A stretch of DNA of 9,696 nucleotides from CBDULQ01 sp965368115. GTDB lineage: Bacteria; Pseudomonadota; Gammaproteobacteria; SZUA-229. The notes below the pieces were generated by a model. It ran no database searches. It saw nothing but the letters and a program-made list of their open reading frames with translations, and was not told the origin of the DNA. Shown one piece after another: positions 6,195 through 9,696 of the stretch. The position numbers and the translations under genes are program-made. Numbering within the stretch: position 1 is the stretch's first letter; each line of letters begins with the position of its first letter. The stretch covers positions 1 through 9,696 of the forward strand of contig CBDULQ010000137.1 of NCBI GenBank assembly GCA_965368115.1. Direction: 5' to 3'.

Positions 6195-7909
6195 CAGCTC
6201 TTATCCTTCAGCAAACGCGGCGCATCGACGCCCAGCTCGTTATTCAGTCGCACCAGGGTATGCACACCCACGATACCGTCCGCGATCAGCCCCTGATCGA
6301 GCTGGAAGCGTTTGATTTTTTCGATCATTGCAGGCTGATAGACCGGTGTTTCCGCCACTGGATCACGACTGTCGATCTGGCGCAGCTTCTGTGACAACCA
6401 GTACACGTCCTCACCCTCGGCGCCCGGGGTAATCGGTTTGTGATACGTGGGCGGCTGCTGCCAGAGCAGGGTGAATTCACCATCCCAGTGACGGTAGACG
6501 GTATTTACCGCCACCGTCTGCTCTTCTCCGGCCAGCTCGATACGCGCCACCTGGCTGCCCAGACCGGTCAGTGCCGCGTAATAAGTACGATTGTGCGCAT
6601 CATGTAACTTGAGTACCACAGGTCGATTCAGGTTGCGCAGCTTTTCCAGGTTACTGGTTTCCTCGTGGCACCCCATACCCCGGGTCTGGGCATAAAAACA
6701 CGGCGAACCGTCCTGCTCGGGACGGTATTCCAGTTTCCACTGTCGAAACACCGACTGGTAGGCCAGCGAGTTGGAGCGCAGCCGCCCACTCTCATCCGGC
6801 CAGTTCAGGCTATCGCTGACCACCGGCAGCGCTTCCTCCGACGGCATCGACTCCACGGCCGCGGCCGTCGCCGTTTCGACCACCTCGGGCACCGTCTCGA
6901 CCACGGTCTCAGCCACTGCTGGAAGCGCCTCCGACGGCGTTTGTTCGACCTGCAACGGGGCGTCTGCCAGCGGTCGGTAATACACCAGCACAGCCACTGC
7001 GACCGCCAGTAACAATCCCGCCGCAACGCCCAGCACGGGCCCGGGTCGGCCAGGCCGACCGGAGCGCGCTCGCGGCCCGAGCACTTCTTCGGCCGCGCGA
7101 CTCAGGGTACGCGCATCCACCTGGGGCTTGTTCTGCACATAGGCGCCGAGCAGAGCCCGATCGCAGAGTACGTTGATCAGGCGCGGAATACCCTGGCTGA
7201 GCTGATACAGGCGCTGCAGGGCCTGGCGGCTGAACAGGGGCTGACGCCCGCCGGCAACCGCCAGCCGATGCTGCACATAGGCGATCATTTCATCCTGGTT
7301 CAACGGCCCCAGGTGATAACGGGCGGTGATGCGCTGCGCCAGCTGCGACAATGCCGGCCGATCCAGCACCTCGAGCAATTCCGGCTGGCCTAGCAGAATA
7401 ATCTGCAGCAGCTTGCTGTCGTTGGTTTCCAGGTTGGTGAGCAGGCGCAGCTGCTCGAGTACGTCCAGATCCAGGTTCTGCGCTTCCTCGATGAGCAAGA
7501 CGGTTTTACGGCCTTCAGCATGAGCCTGCAGCAGATAATGATTGATAATATCTATGAAAACCTTGATGCTGGTACGACCCGGGGGCAGGCTGGTATGGGG
7601 TGCGCCATGGCGGCCATAGAGCTCATCACAAATGGTTTCCAGCAGTTCCAGTGCACTGACCTTGGGGTTGAGCACCAGTGCGACCTTGGTCTGCTCGGGA
7701 ATCTGGTCGAGCAGGCAACGGCTGACGGTGGTCTTGCCGGTACCCACATCGCCGGTGAGCAGAATAAACGCGCCATTGGAATTCAGCCCGTACATCAGGT
7801 GAGCCAGCGCTTCGCGATGGCGTTCGCTCATGTACAGGTAGCGCGGATCCGGCGCAATCGAGAAGGGAGATTCGGTCAGCCCGAAGAATTCTTCATACAT
7901 GGCGGCCAT
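6194..7909 (-). CDS. gspA: GspA/ExeA-type AAA+ ATPase with peptidoglycan-binding domain
   Basis: This inner-membrane ATPase uses nucleotide hydrolysis, with GspB, to assist secretin assembly of type II secretion. In the 571-residue protein, residues 4-28 hold the family start MYEEFFGLTESPFSIAPDP. Walker A is GDVGTGKT (53-60) and the Walker B region is LLIEEAQNL (138-146, with E141/E142), followed by QIILLGQPEL. A membrane span lies at about 291-311 and is followed by a Val/Glu/Thr-rich linker (about 331-353). The periplasmic part has a C39-peptidase-like middle domain (about 375-487, Cys404 and Cys414) and a C-terminal peptidoglycan-binding domain (about 495-560, ending in IADGIVGVHTLVRLN). 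Two starts are possible. The ATG at 7909 has a distant AGGG; the ATG at 7900 matches the family N-terminus and sits where a transcript from the promoter at 7908-7936 would begin. Confidence 0.94.
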   Translation of the reverse strand: MAAMYEEFFGLTESPFSIAPDPRYLYMSERHREALAHLMYGLNSNGAFILLTGDVGTGKTTVSRCLLDQIPEQTKVALVLNPKVSALELLETICDELYGRHGAPHTSLPPGRTSIKVFIDIINHYLLQAHAEGRKTVLLIEEAQNLDLDVLEQLRLLTNLETNDSKLLQIILLGQPELLEVLDRPALSQLAQRITARYHLGPLNQDEMIAYVQHRLAVAGGRQPLFSRQALQRLYQLSQGIPRLINVLCDRALLGAYVQNKPQVDARTLSRAAEEVLGPRARSGRPGRPGPVLGVAAGLLLAVAVAVLVYYRPLADAPLQVEQTPSEALPAVAETVVETVPEVVETATAAAVESMPSEEALPVVSDSLNWPDESGRLRSNSLAYQSVFRQWKLEYRPEQDGSPCFYAQTRGMGCHEETSNLEKLRNLNRPVVLKLHDAHNRTYYAALTGLGSQVARIELAGEEQTVAVNTVYRHWDGEFTLLWQQPPTYHKPITPGAEGEDVYWLSQKLRQIDSRDPVAETPVYQPAMIEKIKRFQLDQGLIADGIVGVHTLVRLNNELGVDAPRLLKDKS

Positions 7910-7936
7910 TATATGCCCAACCCTGGGTGCTGCGAA
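7908..7936 (-). promoter_or_regulatory. gspAB promoter overlapping the start region
   Basis: On the minus strand TTCGCA (7936-7931), a 17-base spacer and a perfect TATAAT (7913-7908) form a sigma-70-type promoter. The predicted start is at 7900-7901, exactly at the A of the second gspA ATG. If used, the mRNA would be leaderless and the upstream ATG at 7909 would not be transcribed from it. Confidence 0.45.
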
Positions 7937-7959
7937 GGGATATTGCGGCCGACCCGGGC

Positions 7960-7988
7960 TTCACCCGCAGCCGTTTTCCCTCTAGTAT
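7960..7988 (+). promoter_or_regulatory. Promoter for the MltF-like gene
   Basis: TTCACC (7960-7965), 17 bases and TAGTAT (7983-7988) each match the sigma-70 hexamers at 4 of 6 positions. The start would be near 7995, leaving a short leader of about 17 bases before the ATG at 8012. It lies in the divergent gap shared with gspA. Confidence 0.45.
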
Positions 7989-8011
7989 GGTTAGCAAAAC
8001 AGCGGTGAATT

Positions 8012-9696
8012 ATGTTGCAAATGACCTGTACCCTGGTACGCCTGCTATTGCTGGCCAGCCTGCTTGTTGCCTGTTCCGATTCCAGCCCCAATGCCGAACG
8101 CGGTATCGACGACCTGCCGGTCCTCGATAACAATTATCAGGAAACCGGTGATCTCAGCAGCCTCGAGGTCCGGGGCAAGCTACGCATCCTGGTCACTCGA
8201 CGCAACTCACCCGCGCTGCCACGCCAGGACAGCCCGATCGACATGGAACAGACCCTGGCCGCACGCTTCGCCGACCAGCTCGAACTGCAACCGGTGCTGG
8301 TGTACGTCGACGGCTTCGACGCGCTGATCCCCGCCCTGCGTGCCGGCCAGGGCGACCTGATTGCCGCCAACCTGACCATTACCGATGAACGTAAACAACT
8401 CATCGATTTCACCGTACCCATTGGTCACGCCCACCAGCAGCTGATTACCCGCGTCGACGCCAGCATCAAAAAACCGGCCGACCTTAAAAAACAGCGCATC
8501 GGTGTGCAGGCGGAAAAAACCTACCAGGCCACCGCCAAACAACTGGTCAAACGCCGCGGCGCCAGCCTGCTCGAGTTGGGCGGCGATCTGGATACCGACC
8601 AGATTCTCGATCAGCTCAAGTCCGGCGCTTTCGACGCCACCATCCTCGACAGCAACCTGGTGAGAGAACTGCAACAGTACCGCCAGGATTTCCATGTCGC
8701 CTTCGATGTCAGCAATGAACAGCCGCTGGCCTGGGGTATTCGCCAGAACAGCCCGGAGTTGCTGGAAGCCCTGAACCGATTCATCAATCAACAACAACTC
8801 AATCGCACCTTCGAACCGGTTTACCTCACCGATCTGGACGGCATCAAACAACGCAAAACCCTGCGCGTACTCACTCGCAACAATGCTGCGTGTTATTTTC
8901 TCTGGCGCGGTGAGCTGCTCGGTTTCGAATATGAACTGACCCGCTCCTTTGCCAAAAAACACGGTCTGCGCGTGGAGATGATAACCGGCGACAGTCACGA
9001 AGACCTGATCACCCAGCTCAAGGAAGGCAAGGCGGATATGATTGCCGCGTTCATGACCGTCACCGAACAACGCAAACAACAGGGCATCGCATTTTCCCGT
9101 CCCTATCACTATGCTTCGGAAATTCTGGTTACCCGTGCCGGTGACGACTCGCTGGCCCAGCCTGAAGACCTGAAGGGGCGCAGTGTACATGTACGTCGCT
9201 CCAGTGCTTACTGGCAGACCCTGAGTAAGCTCAGGGACCAGGGTATCGACTTCAAACTGGTGGAAGTGCCTGAGTCGGTCGAAACCGAGGAACTCATCGC
9301 ACAGGTCGCCGACAAACGCATCGACCTCACCGTGGCCGACAGTCATATACTCGATACCGAACTGACCTGGCGCGATGACATCAAGGCTGCTTTCGCACTC
9401 ACCGAACCCCTGGCTCATGCCTGGGTGGTACGCAGCGAAAACAAACAGTTGCTGAACGAAATCAATCGCTTTCTAAAACGCGAATACCGCGGTCTGTTTT
9501 ACAACATCACCTATGAAAAATATTTCGAAAACCCGCACACCATTCAGTCGCATCGCGAACAACGCGTCGACCTGAATCCGGACGGCAGTATTTCACCTTA
9601 CGATGAGCTGGCAAAGAAATATGCCCGCCAATTCGGTTTCGACTGGCGCCTGCTGTTCGCCCAGATGTATCAGGAAAGTCGCTTCGATCCGCAGGC
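8012..9696 (+). CDS. mltF: MltF-like lytic transglycosylase lipoprotein with two solute-binding domains, C-terminus cut by window edge
   Basis: MltF-type enzymes cleave peptidoglycan glycan strands, forming 1,6-anhydro-muramyl ends, from the periplasmic face of the outer membrane. The 561 residues in the window start with a lipoprotein signal (basic R10, Leu-rich core, lipobox LVAC with lipidated C21 and Ser at +2, which fits outer-membrane sorting). Two SBP_bac_3-type domains follow, the first beginning at about LRILVTR (57-63) and the second at LRVLTRNN (284-291), with GDLIAANLTITDERK and ADMIAAFMTVTEQRK as equivalent motifs. The SLT domain starts at about 530, with DWRLLFAQMYQES and the expected catalytic E555, and runs off the window. 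E. coli MltF has only one such binding domain. An in-frame stop at 8006 limits the start to the ATG at 8012 or 8021. The ribosome binding site is weak (GGTGA). It is divergent from gspAB. Confidence 0.9.
   Translation, partial: MLQMTCTLVRLLLLASLLVACSDSSPNAERGIDDLPVLDNNYQETGDLSSLEVRGKLRILVTRRNSPALPRQDSPIDMEQTLAARFADQLELQPVLVYVDGFDALIPALRAGQGDLIAANLTITDERKQLIDFTVPIGHAHQQLITRVDASIKKPADLKKQRIGVQAEKTYQATAKQLVKRRGASLLELGGDLDTDQILDQLKSGAFDATILDSNLVRELQQYRQDFHVAFDVSNEQPLAWGIRQNSPELLEALNRFINQQQLNRTFEPVYLTDLDGIKQRKTLRVLTRNNAACYFLWRGELLGFEYELTRSFAKKHGLRVEMITGDSHEDLITQLKEGKADMIAAFMTVTEQRKQQGIAFSRPYHYASEILVTRAGDDSLAQPEDLKGRSVHVRRSSAYWQTLSKLRDQGIDFKLVEVPESVETEELIAQVADKRIDLTVADSHILDTELTWRDDIKAAFALTEPLAHAWVVRSENKQLLNEINRFLKREYRGLFYNITYEKYFENPHTIQSHREQRVDLNPDGSISPYDELAKKYARQFGFDWRLLFAQMYQESRFDPQ

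Noticed and set aside
8029..8040. Inverted repeat GTACC/GGTAC near the start of the MltF-like gene
   Set aside because: It is short and lies in the signal-peptide coding region; it is easily expected by chance.
8207..9418. A 403-codon open frame on the minus strand across the MltF-like gene
   Set aside because: It lies fully antisense to a clear lipoprotein gene with recognisable domains. Its translation shows no family motif and has the low-complexity look of a reversed GC-rich coding frame.

Overview
The window comes from a gammaproteobacterial chromosome of medium-high GC. DusA, DinB, LemA and the GspA/GspB secretion pair all have the form typical of that class, and the codon use looks even throughout. 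A Chromatiales-like or related environmental lineage is possible, but the sequence alone does not settle this. I see no insertion sequence, CRISPR array, tRNA or rRNA. The region reads as ordinary chromosome with several regulatory and small-gene details of interest.

Almost everything is on the minus strand. Read in the direction of transcription from the right, the order is as follows. (1) gspA-gspB (7909 to 5553), whose reading frames overlap by one base, encode an AAA+ ATPase with a peptidoglycan-binding tail and its partner for assembling a type II secretion secretin. (2) A CheY-type, PilH-like receiver gene (5326 to 4962) is broken near its 3' end by an apparent one-base deletion and is followed by a hairpin that may be a terminator. 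(3) lemA and an M48 (HtpX-like) membrane metalloprotease gene (4840 to 2364), also overlapping by one base, sit behind a TATAAT promoter whose transcript would begin almost directly with a hairpin. (4) A 338-base gap (2026-2363) holds a consensus CRP-type site, a plausible CRP-dependent promoter, an unlisted 25-codon hydrophobic ORF and an extended -10 promoter. (5) dusA (tRNA dihydrouridine synthase) and dinB (DNA polymerase IV, cut by the left edge) overlap by 29 bases.

The only plus-strand gene is a lipoprotein of the MltF type (from 8012, cut by the right edge). It is divergent from gspA across about 100 bases, and each direction has a recognisable promoter. It carries two solute-binding-type domains before its lytic transglycosylase domain, where the classical E. 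coli MltF has one. A lytic transglycosylase facing gspAB suggests a shared envelope theme: opening or sensing the peptidoglycan next to a machine that must pass a secretin through it. That link is inference.

The best candidates for something undescribed are the CRP site plus the 25-aa membrane peptide upstream of dusA-dinB, the M48 protease with a roughly 300-residue cytosolic-type C-terminal extension, and the tandem-sensor lytic transglycosylase.
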